Assembly (NCBI RefSeq): GCF_001685015.1
Contig: NZ_MAYT01000027.1
Location: 87,436-151,435 of the forward strand
Origin: Pseudobacillus wudalianchiensis
GTDB taxonomy: Bacteria; Bacillota; Bacilli; Bacillales; Domibacillaceae
Length of the DNA stretch: 64,000 bases
Reading direction: 5' to 3'
Both the position numbers and the translations under genes were made by a program. Positions 54,804 to 63,479 of the stretch are shown here, piece by piece. The number at the start of each line of letters is the position of its first letter. Within the stretch, counting starts at the first letter, position 1. The notes below the pieces were generated by a model that saw nothing but the letters and a program-made list of their open reading frames with translations, was not told the DNA's origin and ran no database searches.

Positions 54804-55543
54804 ATCTCTACCCCCAATTGGTTTAGAAAAGAAAACTGGCCAGAATAAGCTTTAGAGAGCATATCTGCCCGCCACACTTGATCAACGGTTCCGAAGCCAA
54901 TCAGTTCTTTATTTAACAAAATCAGCTGATCAAAGTAGTCGTTTACTTTACTTAAATCATGATGAACGACGAGGATGGTTTTCCCTTCCTGCTTTAAGTC
55001 TTTTAAAATCGCCACAATCGCTTCTTCACTCGCTGCATCGATCCCGACAAACGGTTCATCTAGAAAGAAGATTTGCGCCTTTTGTGCGAGAGCACGTGCT
55101 AAAAATACCCGCTGCTGCTGGCCTCCAGAAAGTTCACCAATTTGACGGTTTTTAAAACTTTCCATTCCGACTCTTTGTAAGCAGTGTAACGCCCAGTCTT
55201 TGTCTTGCTTCTTTGGCCGTTTGAACCAGCCTAACTTTGGATACGCCCCCAGTAGAACCGTATCCAAAACGGTGATGGGAAAGTCCCAATCGATGTTGCT
55301 TCTTTGTGGCACGTAAGCCACCGCCTTTCTTTGTTCCTGAAAGCTTCTTCCGTATACTTGGACGTTTCCTTTATCTTTTGGAATCAAGTTCAACAAAGCT
55401 TTTAAAAGAGTAGATTTCCCTGCACCGTTCGGGCCGATGATGCCGACCAAGTTTCCAGGTTTGATCGCAAAGCTGATATCACTGATCGCTTCATTTCCAT
55501 GATAAGAGACGAATAAATCCTTCACTGTCAACGCCTCATTCAT
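54800..55543 (-). CDS. mntB: Manganese ABC transporter ATP-binding protein
   Basis: A 247-aa ATPase. Walker A is GPNGAGKST (about 37-45), the signature LSGGQQQRVFLARALAQK near 142, Walker B FFLDEPFVGID near 165, H loop VVHHD. The frame opens at 55597, but GGAAGGAG puts the start at the second ATG, 55543 (MNEALTV). First gene of the operon, downstream of an MntR operator, so it is expected to be repressed when manganese is plentiful. Confidence 0.92.
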   Translation of the reverse strand: MNEALTVKDLFVSYHGNEAISDISFAIKPGNLVGIIGPNGAGKSTLLKALLNLIPKDKGNVQVYGRSFQEQRKAVAYVPQRSNIDWDFPITVLDTVLLGAYPKLGWFKRPKKQDKDWALHCLQRVGMESFKNRQIGELSGGQQQRVFLARALAQKAQIFFLDEPFVGIDAASEEAIVAILKDLKQEGKTILVVHHDLSKVNDYFDQLILLNKELIGFGTVDQVWRADMLSKAYSGQFSFLNQLGVEM

Positions 55544-55626
55544 ATCCATTCTCCTTCCGTTGTTTTCTGAATACAGAATGCCAAAAAATGATTTCATGCC
55601 AGTAAGAGTTATTTACTTACTGCTAT

Positions 55627-55645
55627 TTTGTTTCCTTAGGGCAAA
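55627..55645 (-). promoter_or_regulatory. MntR operator upstream of mntBCA
   Basis: The minus strand reads TTTGCCCTAAGGAAACAAA, close to the Bacillus subtilis MntR sites at mntH and mntA (TTTGCCTTAAGGAAAC type). It lies about 85 bases before the ATPase start, near TAAAAT-type -10 sequences. It is the main reason to call the transporter a manganese importer. Confidence 0.8.
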
Positions 55646-55791
55646 ATTTTATTTAAAAAAAATGATCTTCTGTTATAAGACTACTTTATGCAATGAAGAA
55701 AAAAACGACATATGTGTACAACCAATATTTTTTCCTTAATACAAAAATTAAAGTATAATCAAACTTCTGTCAATGCTTTTAGCATAGAAAA

Positions 55792-55821
55792 ATACACCAT
55801 CCTTATTTGTGGATGGTGTAT
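55792..55821 (-). terminator. Terminator after the YtvI-like gene
   Basis: ATACACCATCC, 8-base loop, GGATGGTGTAT followed on the minus strand by TTTTTC. Confidence 0.88.
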
Positions 55822-55831
55822 GCAAAAACCA

Positions 55832-56863
55832 TTAAATTTTCCATCTGCTTTTAATAATCCCGGCTTCTCGCAGTGTATCGTACACAATCACGACGGCTGG
55901 ACCAACAAAAAAGCCGATAAACCCAAGCAGTTTGAACCCAATAAACAGGCTGATCAAAGCGGCCAGAGGGGAAATGCCCATATTGCTTGAAAATACTTTT
56001 GGCTCCAAGATTCTCCGTACTACCGTGATGACAATAAACAGGACGATCAAACCGAAGCCTAGAAATTGATTTTCTTGGAAAAAACAAACGATTGCCCACG
56101 GAACGAGCACCGAGCCTGTGCCTAAGATGGGAAGAATATCAACAAAAACAATCAGAATAGATAAAAGCAAAGCGTACGGGACTTTTAAAATAGCTAGTCC
56201 GATAAACGCCATCATAAAGGTGACGATGCTTAGGAAGATTTGTGCTTTAATAAAACCAATGCCAGCACGATTCAACTGAGCAGTAATTAAATACAACTTT
56301 TCTTTCGTCGTTTCCCTCAAATGCCGTTCTGTTTTAATCCGCAGCCGTGACAGTTCTAAACTAAATAAAAATACTGCAATTAAATAGACTAAAAACTCGA
56401 TTAAAAATCCCGGTATCGCGGCGGCCAGCCCAAACAGCCACTCAACGATTCCCTGCAGCATACTCGTGACAGACTGCAGCGTGTTTTCGATTGTTTTTTC
56501 AAACGATTGAAAAACATCAACCGGCAGTGATTTGAAGTATTGCTGCGATTGGTCAATAAATCCCTTTAATGACTCTTTATAAAAGTCGTTAGCAAAAGGC
56601 GGCCCCTTTTCTGCGAGCGTGACGGCCTGATCGATGACGAGCTTCACGATAAACCAGACGAACAAGGCAATAAAAAGCAGATAGAGGATAAAGGTGGCGA
56701 GCACGGCCCGAAAGCGCGGCCATTTAAAACGCATCATGAACCACTTGACAGAATTCTCAAGCAGGATCGCCGTAATCAATGCCAGTAGAAATGGCAATGA
56801 GTATGGAATTAAATAGATTGTGATGATGATTAAAGCGGCTGTAATGATCCATCTTCTTATCAT
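55832..56863 (-). CDS. AI-2E/PerM-family membrane protein, YtvI-like
   Basis: A 343-aa membrane protein with about seven spans and the family fold: two N-terminal spans, a loop of about 90 polar residues (around 80-150), then the conserved GxGFIKAQIFLSIVTFMMAFIGL (about 200), FVDILPILGTGSVLVPWAI (about 238) and LEPKVFSSNMGISPLAALISLFIGFKLLGFIGFFVGPAV (about 285-325). YtvI of Bacillus subtilis belongs to this group and is under sporulation control. Transport substrate is unknown. Confidence 0.82.
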   Translation of the reverse strand: MIRRWIITAALIIITIYLIPYSLPFLLALITAILLENSVKWFMMRFKWPRFRAVLATFILYLLFIALFVWFIVKLVIDQAVTLAEKGPPFANDFYKESLKGFIDQSQQYFKSLPVDVFQSFEKTIENTLQSVTSMLQGIVEWLFGLAAAIPGFLIEFLVYLIAVFLFSLELSRLRIKTERHLRETTKEKLYLITAQLNRAGIGFIKAQIFLSIVTFMMAFIGLAILKVPYALLLSILIVFVDILPILGTGSVLVPWAIVCFFQENQFLGFGLIVLFIVITVVRRILEPKVFSSNMGISPLAALISLFIGFKLLGFIGFFVGPAVVIVYDTLREAGIIKSRWKI

Positions 56864-57050
56864 TGGTTTATCTACTGCTCCTTACTTCAATGACTCCTTA
56901 CGTGTAGTTACTATAATAAACCATTTCTTTGGGAAAAGTCACTTTTTAAGCTAGCCGTAAAGTGTTTTTATAAAGATTGGCCCGTGACAAACTAAGAGAA
57001 TAAGTGATAATATGAACTATTATTTCAAGTATACAAAGAGGTGGAAAACC

Positions 57051-57596
57051 ATGAATAAAAGAGTAGAGAAAGCAACATTTGCAGGCGGCTGTTTCTGGTG
57101 TATGGTCAAACCGTTTGATCAATGGGACGGTGTGCATGAAGTTATTTCCGGCTATACGGGCGGCCATACGATAAATCCAACATATGAGCAAGTGAAAAGC
57201 GGAACGACCGGCCATTTAGAGGCCGTACAAATCACATATGATCCTGCTGTTATTTCCTATCAAACGATGTTGGATTTGTATTGGCCGCAAATTGATCCGA
57301 CAGATGATGGCGGCCAGTTTCAGGATCGCGGCGATTCCTATCGGGCGGCGATCTTTTATCATACACCCGCGCAACAGGAGCTGGCAGAAGCCTCCAAAAG
57401 AGAGATTGAGGAGAGTGGAAGATTTCAAAAGCCTATCGTCACCCGCATCTTGCCGGCTGCCCCATTCTATCCAGCAGAGGATTATCATCAAGACTTCTAT
57501 AAAAAGAATCCTGATGAATACAAAGCAGACCGCCAGAAATCAGGTCGGGATGAATTTATTCAAGAACACTGGACAGAAGAAGATAGTAAGCAGTAA
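57051..57596 (+). CDS. msrA: Peptide methionine sulfoxide reductase MsrA
   Basis: Repairs oxidised methionine (S-sulfoxide) in proteins. The 181-aa enzyme has the catalytic cysteine in [17 protein letters not shown] (GCFW, about residue 13). The usual [27 protein letters not shown] follows. The C-terminus ends near [12 protein letters not shown], with no fused MsrB domain. The open frame extends to 57012, but AAAGAGGTGG sets the start at ATG 57051 (MNKRVEK). No msrB is next to it. Confidence 0.95.
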   Translation: MNKRVEKATFAGGCFWCMVKPFDQWDGVHEVISGYTGGHTINPTYEQVKSGTTGHLEAVQITYDPAVISYQTMLDLYWPQIDPTDDGGQFQDRGDSYRAAIFYHTPAQQELAEASKREIEESGRFQKPIVTRILPAAPFYPAEDYHQDFYKKNPDEYKADRQKSGRDEFIQEHWTEEDSKQ

Positions 57597-57647
57597 AACA
57601 GGATGATATGATAGAGGCAGCACAACAATAGGGAGATTGAAATACGA

Positions 57648-59066
57648 ATGGGTACAAACCTTGCAAAATACGAAAAAGTGATGAATTACATTAAAAAAGC
57701 GATCTCAAGCGGCGATTGGCCGATCGGCAGTAAAATTCCGAGCCAGCGCAAACTGGCCGAGCTGCTGTCGGTTAACCGCTCTACAATTGTTACCGCGCTT
57801 GAAGAGCTAAAAGCAGAGGGATTAATTGAAGGTGTGATGGGAAAAGGCACGATGGTTGTAAATAATACGTGGACCTTGCTTGCAGCCAGCCCCCCTTCCT
57901 GGGACGAATCGGCGCCGCTGTCTTTCCCTAAATCAGTGCCTTCCCCTGTTTTGGAAACAGATGAAATAAAAGCACCAGACCATTTAATTGAACTAAGCAA
58001 GGGCGAACTCGCACAGGATATTTTTCCAAAGGATAATATGCAGCAAGTCATGATGCGTCTTGCTCAAAGCTTAGAGCCCTTCGGATACGAGGAACCAAAA
58101 GGGTATCTTCCGCTAAGACAGGCAATCAGTGATTATATGAAAAAACAAGGAACCAATGTTTCCCCCGATTCGATTTTAATTGTCTCCGGAGCGATTCAAG
58201 GATTGCAATTAATCGCTGCTGGCCTTTTGCATAAAGGATCGACCGTTTTTCTGGAAAAGCCGTCTTATCTGTATTCCCTTCATATTTTTCAATCGGCCGG
58301 CATGAACTTATCCGGCTTGCCGATGGATGAAGAAGGACTGCAGCCCGCTCCCCTTGCTAAAAAGGCGATGGACGGCCCCTCTTCGATTTTGTATACGATC
58401 CCCTGTTTCCATAATCCGACCGGCATCTTAATGTCGGAAGCACGCCGAAAAGAGCTGCTCGATATTTGTGCGGAAAAGCGGCTCCCAATTATTGAAGATG
58501 ATATTTATCGAGAGCTTTGGATCGACAGTCCGCCTCCGCCTACACTGCAGTCACTCGACTCAAACGGCCATGTGCTGTACATTGGGAGCTTTTCAAAAAC
58601 CCTCACGCCTGGCCTTCGCATCGGCTGGATTGCAGGAGCAGAACCAGTCATTGACCGGTTAGCGGAAATGAAAAAGCAAACGGACTATGGTTCCAGTTCC
58701 CTCTCCCAGCTTGTAGCAGCTGAATGGATTTCGAGCGGTTTGTACGAGCAACACTTGTCTTTCGTCCGTGAAGAATTAAAGAAAAGGCGAACTGCTGCCC
58801 TAAACGTGTTAAATCAATATATGAGCGATCTTGCCGAATGGGACGTTCCGGCCGGCGGCTTCTTAATTTGGCTGCGAATAAAAAAGAATGTCCAATTAAA
58901 GGATATGCATCAAAAAGCGTATAAAGCAGGAATTTCATTGAACATGGGCAGCATTTACACAGAAGAGTCCGTTCAAGCGATTCGGCTTTCCTACGGCTAC
59001 GCTTCCATTGAAGAGTTTGAACAAGGCATTATAAAATTACGGGAAATCATCCTTGAGGACAACTAA
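57648..59066 (+). CDS. MocR-type GntR regulator with aminotransferase domain
   Basis: A 472-aa fusion regulator. The GntR winged helix is at 5-75 (GSKIPSQRKLAELLSVNRSTIVTALEELKAEGLIEGVMGKGTMV). The PLP aminotransferase-like domain covers about 110-470, with ITNP-like HNPTGILMS (about 250) and the PLP lysine in YIGSFSKTLTPGLRIGW (about 311). MocR proteins use PLP adducts as effectors, for example in vitamin B6 or GABA control. No pdx or gab genes are adjacent. Target unknown. Confidence 0.9.
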   Translation: MGTNLAKYEKVMNYIKKAISSGDWPIGSKIPSQRKLAELLSVNRSTIVTALEELKAEGLIEGVMGKGTMVVNNTWTLLAASPPSWDESAPLSFPKSVPSPVLETDEIKAPDHLIELSKGELAQDIFPKDNMQQVMMRLAQSLEPFGYEEPKGYLPLRQAISDYMKKQGTNVSPDSILIVSGAIQGLQLIAAGLLHKGSTVFLEKPSYLYSLHIFQSAGMNLSGLPMDEEGLQPAPLAKKAMDGPSSILYTIPCFHNPTGILMSEARRKELLDICAEKRLPIIEDDIYRELWIDSPPPPTLQSLDSNGHVLYIGSFSKTLTPGLRIGWIAGAEPVIDRLAEMKKQTDYGSSSLSQLVAAEWISSGLYEQHLSFVREELKKRRTAALNVLNQYMSDLAEWDVPAGGFLIWLRIKKNVQLKDMHQKAYKAGISLNMGSIYTEESVQAIRLSYGYASIEEFEQGIIKLREIILEDN

Positions 59067-59098
59067 CATAAGATTGATTGAAAAATTAGGTGATAATA

Positions 59099-60169
59099 AT
59101 GGATTTTAAAATACACTACTTATCCTTCTTTTTGATCCGGGTAGATGATAAAGAAGAAAACAAACGGGCCCAGCACTTTCGCACCCTCAATGAGGAAGAA
59201 TATGAAAGCAGCCCACTCAAAGACTTTCTTGACGGGGAATTTACAAAGATCGTAAAACGCAAGGCCGAACGCCATCCAAAAGCCGAACAAGTGCCGACAA
59301 AAATCGGCTTTTTCACAGCAGAACCGGGCCATGACTTAACGTCAAACCCGAACTATAACTTATTCGCTAAAGCCCGTGCTGCTTTTTCACTGTTAGAATT
59401 TCAAGAAGCGAGTGAACAATTCGCCACGCTTTACACACAAACGAGTGCCGCACGCGGCGGGGTGTTCATCGTCGCAAAAGCGCAATTAAGAAAATATTTT
59501 GATGACCCCTTTGTTTTTGTTTTAAAATGTGACTTTGAGCCGAAAGTAGCTTCCATTTCGGATGCCTCCTCCCTTATCGAGCACGTAGAACTGGCGATTA
59601 CAACCAAAAACATGAAATCGATTCAGTACCCTTACATGCCCGAAGAAGGAATGATCGAAGAAGGCGAACTGAAAATCCATCAGGCTTCCCACGCCCGCTA
59701 CTTTGAGGATTTCTTAAAATACGTCGGCTACGAACAATCGATGCCTGAAATCGTCAAAACGCAAGTGATGGACTTCGTACGGGAAACGGTGATTGAAGAC
59801 TTGGAAGATGAAAGCCCTGAAAGAGCCGAATTTGAACAAGCGATGGAAGTCTGGGCGGAAAGCCCGAAACGGGAGCTGCAGGAGCGTTTTTCAACCGAAG
59901 AAATCGTAGAAGCTGCCAGCCGCATGGTCGAGCATACACCTGAATTGGAGCTGAAAATGAAGCTGGACCATATGGGCGTCAAAGCGATGCTGTCGGACTT
60001 CGGGGAGTCGGTTCATTTGGCTAAAATCGGCGACCGTTATGTCGTTCTGATGGAAGCTGATTCGGTGATATTTGAGAAAGGCTTCTCTCCTATTGAGTTT
60101 CATAAGCCTGAGGAGTTTGATGAAGTGGTTGAGCGGATTCGGGAGAAGCATGGAAGCTTTTCGAGGTGA
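59099..60169 (+). CDS. DUF3900-like protein
   Basis: A 356-aa acidic soluble protein, MDFKIHYLSFFLIRVDDKEE at the start, resembling the DUF3900 family of Bacillus. The middle has RGGVFIVAKAQLRKYFDDPFVFVLKCDFEPKVASI (about 118-152) and a string of helices with many glutamates. I know of no function. It reminds one of nucleoid-associated NdpA proteins in size and layout (YPYMPEEG), but that is weak. Start: AGGTGAT before ATG at 59099, not the GTG at 59090. Codon use is GC-richer than its neighbours. Confidence 0.7.
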   Translation: MDFKIHYLSFFLIRVDDKEENKRAQHFRTLNEEEYESSPLKDFLDGEFTKIVKRKAERHPKAEQVPTKIGFFTAEPGHDLTSNPNYNLFAKARAAFSLLEFQEASEQFATLYTQTSAARGGVFIVAKAQLRKYFDDPFVFVLKCDFEPKVASISDASSLIEHVELAITTKNMKSIQYPYMPEEGMIEEGELKIHQASHARYFEDFLKYVGYEQSMPEIVKTQVMDFVRETVIEDLEDESPERAEFEQAMEVWAESPKRELQERFSTEEIVEAASRMVEHTPELELKMKLDHMGVKAMLSDFGESVHLAKIGDRYVVLMEADSVIFEKGFSPIEFHKPEEFDEVVERIREKHGSFSR

Positions 60170-60312
60170 TACGTGTGATCGCTATTTCTATTAGAAAAGA
60201 GGCTTATTCAAGCATCTGCAACCGTTTATGTGATCAAAAATGCGATCAAAATTTATGTTCTAAACATCTTGGTAAGGAATTCCTTTAATTAAATATACTT
60301 AAAATATTAAAT

Positions 60313-60350
60313 TAAAAAGACAGTGAGTTATCTTTGCTTACTGTCTTTTC
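60313..60350 (+). terminator. Terminator after the DUF3900-like gene
   Basis: AAAAGACAGTGAG, loop, CTTACTGTCTTTT, about 145 bases past the stop. Confidence 0.8.
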
Positions 60351-60479
60351 TGACTTTCATAGCTATTTAACTTTGGAAATAGTAGGAGTAAACTCGCCTC
60401 AAAAACTTCAATTCATTCTTTAGAAAATGAATAAAAATTTTTACATGAAGGGCTTTATTCAAAAGAGTGGGAGGAATAA

Positions 60480-60515
60480 AAAGAGGCCGCTCTGTATTAA
60501 AGAGCGGCCTGCTTT
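60480..60515 (-). terminator. Terminator facing the minus strand, gene unknown
   Basis: AGGCCGCTCT, 7-base loop, AGAGCGGCCT with a T run on the minus strand (CTCTTTTTATT). There is no annotated gene just upstream on that strand, because the dehydrogenase already has its own terminator at 60750. Confidence 0.8.
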
Positions 60516-60561
60516 ATCAGTTGCTATCATTATTTTAAACAACTGATTTTCTCTTATAATT

Positions 60562-60599
60562 GTTACCACACTCTACATGTCCAGAGTGTATGTGGCAAC
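60562..60599 (-). ncRNA. Hairpin within a possible small transcript
   Basis: GTTaCCACACTCT pairs with AGAGTGTatGTGGcAAC (one wobble and a 2-base bulge). It lies between two minus-strand terminators. Only structure and position support it. Confidence 0.25.
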
Positions 60600-60629
60600 A
60601 CATGAGTGCCGGTGGGTTTAATTAAATAT

Positions 60630-60722
60630 CTAGGTTCCTATTCCAGTGGAATCTAGCTGTTTTTCTAATACATATTCAACTTTTCTCTTTTTAGCCTGAG
60701 TAAAAAATTTCACATAAAACAT
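60630..60722 (-). CDS. Possible 30-aa peptide
   Basis: MFYVKFFTQAKKRKVEYVLE followed by KQLDSTGIGT and a stop. The upstream AGGT is a weak ribosome binding site. Basic and without a clear membrane span. It could be the end of a decayed gene or a small peptide gene finished by the terminator at 60480. No known match. Confidence 0.2.
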   Translation of the reverse strand: MFYVKFFTQAKKRKVEYVLEKQLDSTGIGT

Positions 60723-60749
60723 GATGGGACCTAACTAGCTTAAAATATA

Positions 60750-60792
60750 AAAGCCTGTGAAATTTCACGACAAAATTTCACAGGCTTTTTCA
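60750..60792 (-). terminator. Bidirectional terminator after the alcohol dehydrogenase gene
   Basis: AAAGCCTGTGAAATTT, 7-base loop, AAATTTCACAGGCTTTTT. Sixteen pairs, with T runs on both strands. Confidence 0.9.
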
Positions 60793-60843
60793 TTTTAGAG
60801 GATTGTTTTATCCCAGCCGCTACCTTATAAATTAAATTTACAT

Positions 60844-61797
60844 TTATTCAAATACAGCTACTAAGCGGCCTTTTACTTCATGGTTTTTCAGTTTTTCGAT
60901 GCCTTTGTCGATTTCTTCGAATGGGATAGTGATGAGATTCGGATTCATTTTTCCAGTAGCGAAGCAATCATATACACCTTTTAAGTCTTCTACTGACCCA
61001 CCATTACTTCCTAAAAGCTTAATTTCTTTTGTAATCATTAAATACGTGTTGATATTTGATTCTAATTTACCCATACCAACAATGACAACTGTTCCTTGAA
61101 CTTTTACAGCTTCTAATGCATCAGAAGTTGTTTGTCCAAAACCGGCAAAGTCAACAATGACATCGCATTCTGCTTCTTTCATATCTAGAACAGTATCGTA
61201 AACTTTATTAGCTCCTAGTTCTTCAGCAAGTTTTCGAGCTTCTGGAGATACATCTGTAGCGTATACTTCACAACCTTTAATTAATGCCATTTGTAAGGCA
61301 AATTGACCAAGTCCACCGATACCGATAATTCCTAATTTTGTACCTTCTTTTGCTTGTCCAATACTGAAAAGAGCTCGATACGCTGTAATTCCTGCATCTG
61401 TTGAAGCTGCCCCTTCTACAAAGGAAACGCTATCAGGAATGATCACACATTGGTGAGCAGGAACACGCACTTTTTCTGCATATCCTCCGTCATAGTTGTA
61501 CCCAGCAGTTATTTTCGTTGCTCGATCCATTGGGTTAGCCCCAACGCGGTCTCCAACTTTAATACCTTCTACACCTTCCCCCACTTCAATAACAACCCCA
61601 GCAAACTCATGCCCCATAATAACAGGACCATTTGGGAAAAGTGGCATCCAACCTGGATCTTGTAATGCTGCAACGTCCGAATGGCATAAACCAGCAGCTT
61701 TCACGTCTATCACAACGTGACCTGGAATCGCTTTTGGATCTTCTTTTTCAATCAATTCTAGTGGTTTATTTGTACCTGAAAATTGCCAACCTCTCAT
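60844..61797 (-). CDS. Zinc-type alcohol dehydrogenase without structural zinc lobe
   Basis: A 317-aa medium-chain dehydrogenase. The catalytic zinc ligands are present: C and H in AGLCHSDVAAL (about 37), and GHEFAGVV (about 62). The NAD-binding motif is IGIGGLGQFALQMAL (about 158). The usual four-cysteine structural zinc lobe is missing (here RVGANPMDRATKITAGYN), which makes it shorter than typical 340-aa relatives. It follows an SDR gene by about 120 bases and is probably controlled by the divergent TetR gene. The substrate is unknown. Confidence 0.87.
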   Translation of the reverse strand: MRGWQFSGTNKPLELIEKEDPKAIPGHVVIDVKAAGLCHSDVAALQDPGWMPLFPNGPVIMGHEFAGVVIEVGEGVEGIKVGDRVGANPMDRATKITAGYNYDGGYAEKVRVPAHQCVIIPDSVSFVEGAASTDAGITAYRALFSIGQAKEGTKLGIIGIGGLGQFALQMALIKGCEVYATDVSPEARKLAEELGANKVYDTVLDMKEAECDVIVDFAGFGQTTSDALEAVKVQGTVVIVGMGKLESNINTYLMITKEIKLLGSNGGSVEDLKGVYDCFATGKMNPNLITIPFEEIDKGIEKLKNHEVKGRLVAVFE

Positions 61798-61916
61798 ACT
61801 ATCTCCTCCAAATTGTTTTAATATATCGGATTAATTAATAACTCAAAAAATAAACTCTTAATATTTCAGTCCAATCTAGCTTTTTAGCCAGCTTCATGGA
61901 CTCATTATTCAATAAA

Positions 61917-62687
61917 TTAAACGTTGTATAATGCTCCATCGACCGTGAATGAAGATGAACTAACATAAGTAGCTTCATCAGAAAGTAAGAAAGCAATCAC
62001 GTTAGCTACTTCTTCAGGTTCACCGTAGCGTTTCATTGGCACCGCATCGTTATAAGCTGCTTGTGCTGCTTCTGCTGCACCTGGTGCAACTTTTGATTCA
62101 ATATTACGCATCATTTGTGTATTAATAACTCCCGGGTTTACTGTGTTCACACGTACATTATATGGAGCAGCTTCTAACGCGGCTACTTTATTCATACCCA
62201 TTAATGCATGTTTCGACGAATTATATAGCATCATTTGTGGTGAACCAATTAGTCCTGCTACTGAAGCAGTATTTACAATTGATCCTGCTTTCTGTTGTTT
62301 CATGATTGGTAATACATATTTTAAACCGTAGAAAGCACCTTTTACGTTAATGCTATATACGAAATCGAAATCTTGTTCCGTTATTTCTTCTATACTTTTT
62401 GCTGGACCTTCTACCCCTGCATTATTTGCAAATCCATCAATACGGCCGAACTTTTCCATAATTTGCTCAACATAATTCTTTACTTCTGCTTCTTTAGAAA
62501 CATCTGCCTTTAAAGTTAGAACGCGATCTTCACCTAAGTTAAGTTCCTCTGCAACCGCTTTCACAGCAGCTTCATTTAAATCCACAAGGGTTAACTTTGC
62601 ACCTTCACTTGCAAGTTTACGAGCAATTTCTTTTCCTATGCCTCCAGCAGCACCTGTAATAATTACGACTTTGTTTTCAAATCTCAT
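61917..62687 (-). CDS. Short-chain dehydrogenase/reductase
   Basis: A 256-aa classical SDR. The cofactor motif is TGAAGGIGKEIA (about 11-22), D35-type LVDLNEAA favours NAD, NNAG lies near 90, and the catalytic Ser-Tyr-Lys set is S in NTASVAG (about 140) with Y155 and K159 in MLYNSSKHAL. It ends SSSFTVDGALYNV. It reduces or oxidises an alcohol or ketone; the adjacent alcohol dehydrogenase suggests a two-step alcohol pathway. First gene of the divergent unit. Confidence 0.92.
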   Translation of the reverse strand: MRFENKVVIITGAAGGIGKEIARKLASEGAKLTLVDLNEAAVKAVAEELNLGEDRVLTLKADVSKEAEVKNYVEQIMEKFGRIDGFANNAGVEGPAKSIEEITEQDFDFVYSINVKGAFYGLKYVLPIMKQQKAGSIVNTASVAGLIGSPQMMLYNSSKHALMGMNKVAALEAAPYNVRVNTVNPGVINTQMMRNIESKVAPGAAEAAQAAYNDAVPMKRYGEPEEVANVIAFLLSDEATYVSSSSFTVDGALYNV

Positions 62688-62722
62688 ATTTAATACCCCC
62701 TCTAAAGATTTTGATTATATTT

Positions 62723-62746
62723 AAAGTGTAATCGCTTTTACACTTT
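62723..62746. promoter_or_regulatory. Inverted repeat, probable TetR operator
   Basis: AAAGTGTAA, 6-base spacer, TTACACTTT: nine perfect pairs, midway between the divergent SDR and tetR genes. A second, weaker repeat TTCGA...TCGAA lies near 62792-62808. Confidence 0.7.
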
Positions 62747-62825
62747 GTACACAATCCTTAACATTTGCTATAATGTCGAAGAAGCCAACACTTTCGATCA
62801 ATCTGTCGAATAATAGGAGAGGAAT

Positions 62826-63422
62826 ATGATGAAATCCAATTCCACCCAAGCTTTAAGAACCAAGAGTTTCTTAAAAAAGGCATTTATTGAAATGGTACAT
62901 AAGAAAGGATTTAGTACTGTTACGGTGAAGGACGTGGTTGATTATGCTCAATATAATCGAACAACCTTTTATGTGTACTATCAAAACATATACGATCTTG
63001 TCGAAGAGTTAATGGATGAAATGTTTGAAGCCATACAGTATTACAGCATGTCGAAATACCAAAGCGATAGACGGGTAAAAGTAAAGGAGTTGACAACAAA
63101 CTCTTTCGATTTGTTGTATTACATTTACGATAACCGTGATTACTTCACACTACTACTTTTAGAAGATACGTTACCATACATACACCAGCAACTGCCTGAA
63201 GCGATTTTTAATTTACTAAAATCTAAATTCGATATTCAATACGGAGTGTCGTTTGTCGATGATCATTCCCAAAAGCGCTATATGGCCTATGGTACGGCGG
63301 GATTAATTACGGACTGGATTGCGAAGGATTTTGATGTGACACCTGGTGAAATGACAGAACGCCTCATTCGTATTTTAAATACATTTGCAAACGGTTTTGT
63401 CATAAAAGAAATCGACACTTAA
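62826..63422 (+). CDS. TetR/AcrR-family transcriptional regulator
   Basis: A 198-aa regulator. The N-terminal helix-turn-helix is at about 10-58 (AFIEMVHKKGFSTVTVKDVVDYAQYNRTTFYVYYQNIYDLVEEL). The C-terminal helical part (about 80-190) resembles the TetR_C_7/8 group. It is divergent from the SDR and alcohol dehydrogenase genes and likely represses them at the 62723 inverted repeat. Two ATG codons (62826, 62829) follow AGGAGAGG; either may be used. Ligand unknown. Confidence 0.9.
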   Translation: MMKSNSTQALRTKSFLKKAFIEMVHKKGFSTVTVKDVVDYAQYNRTTFYVYYQNIYDLVEELMDEMFEAIQYYSMSKYQSDRRVKVKELTTNSFDLLYYIYDNRDYFTLLLLEDTLPYIHQQLPEAIFNLLKSKFDIQYGVSFVDDHSQKRYMAYGTAGLITDWIAKDFDVTPGEMTERLIRILNTFANGFVIKEIDT

Positions 63423-63443
63423 TAATACCTTCACAAGCAAAAA

Positions 63444-63479
63444 AGAACGAATTCCACTAAAATTGGAACTCGTTTTTTA
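63444..63479 (+). terminator. Terminator after tetR
   Basis: AACGAATTCCA, 7-base loop, TGGAACTCGTT and TTTTTT (one mismatch). Confidence 0.8.

Noticed and set aside
55600-55622. Inverted repeat CAGTAAG...CTTACTG near the mnt promoter
   Set aside because: Short and could be a leader hairpin; no regulator is known for it, and the MntR box explains control better.
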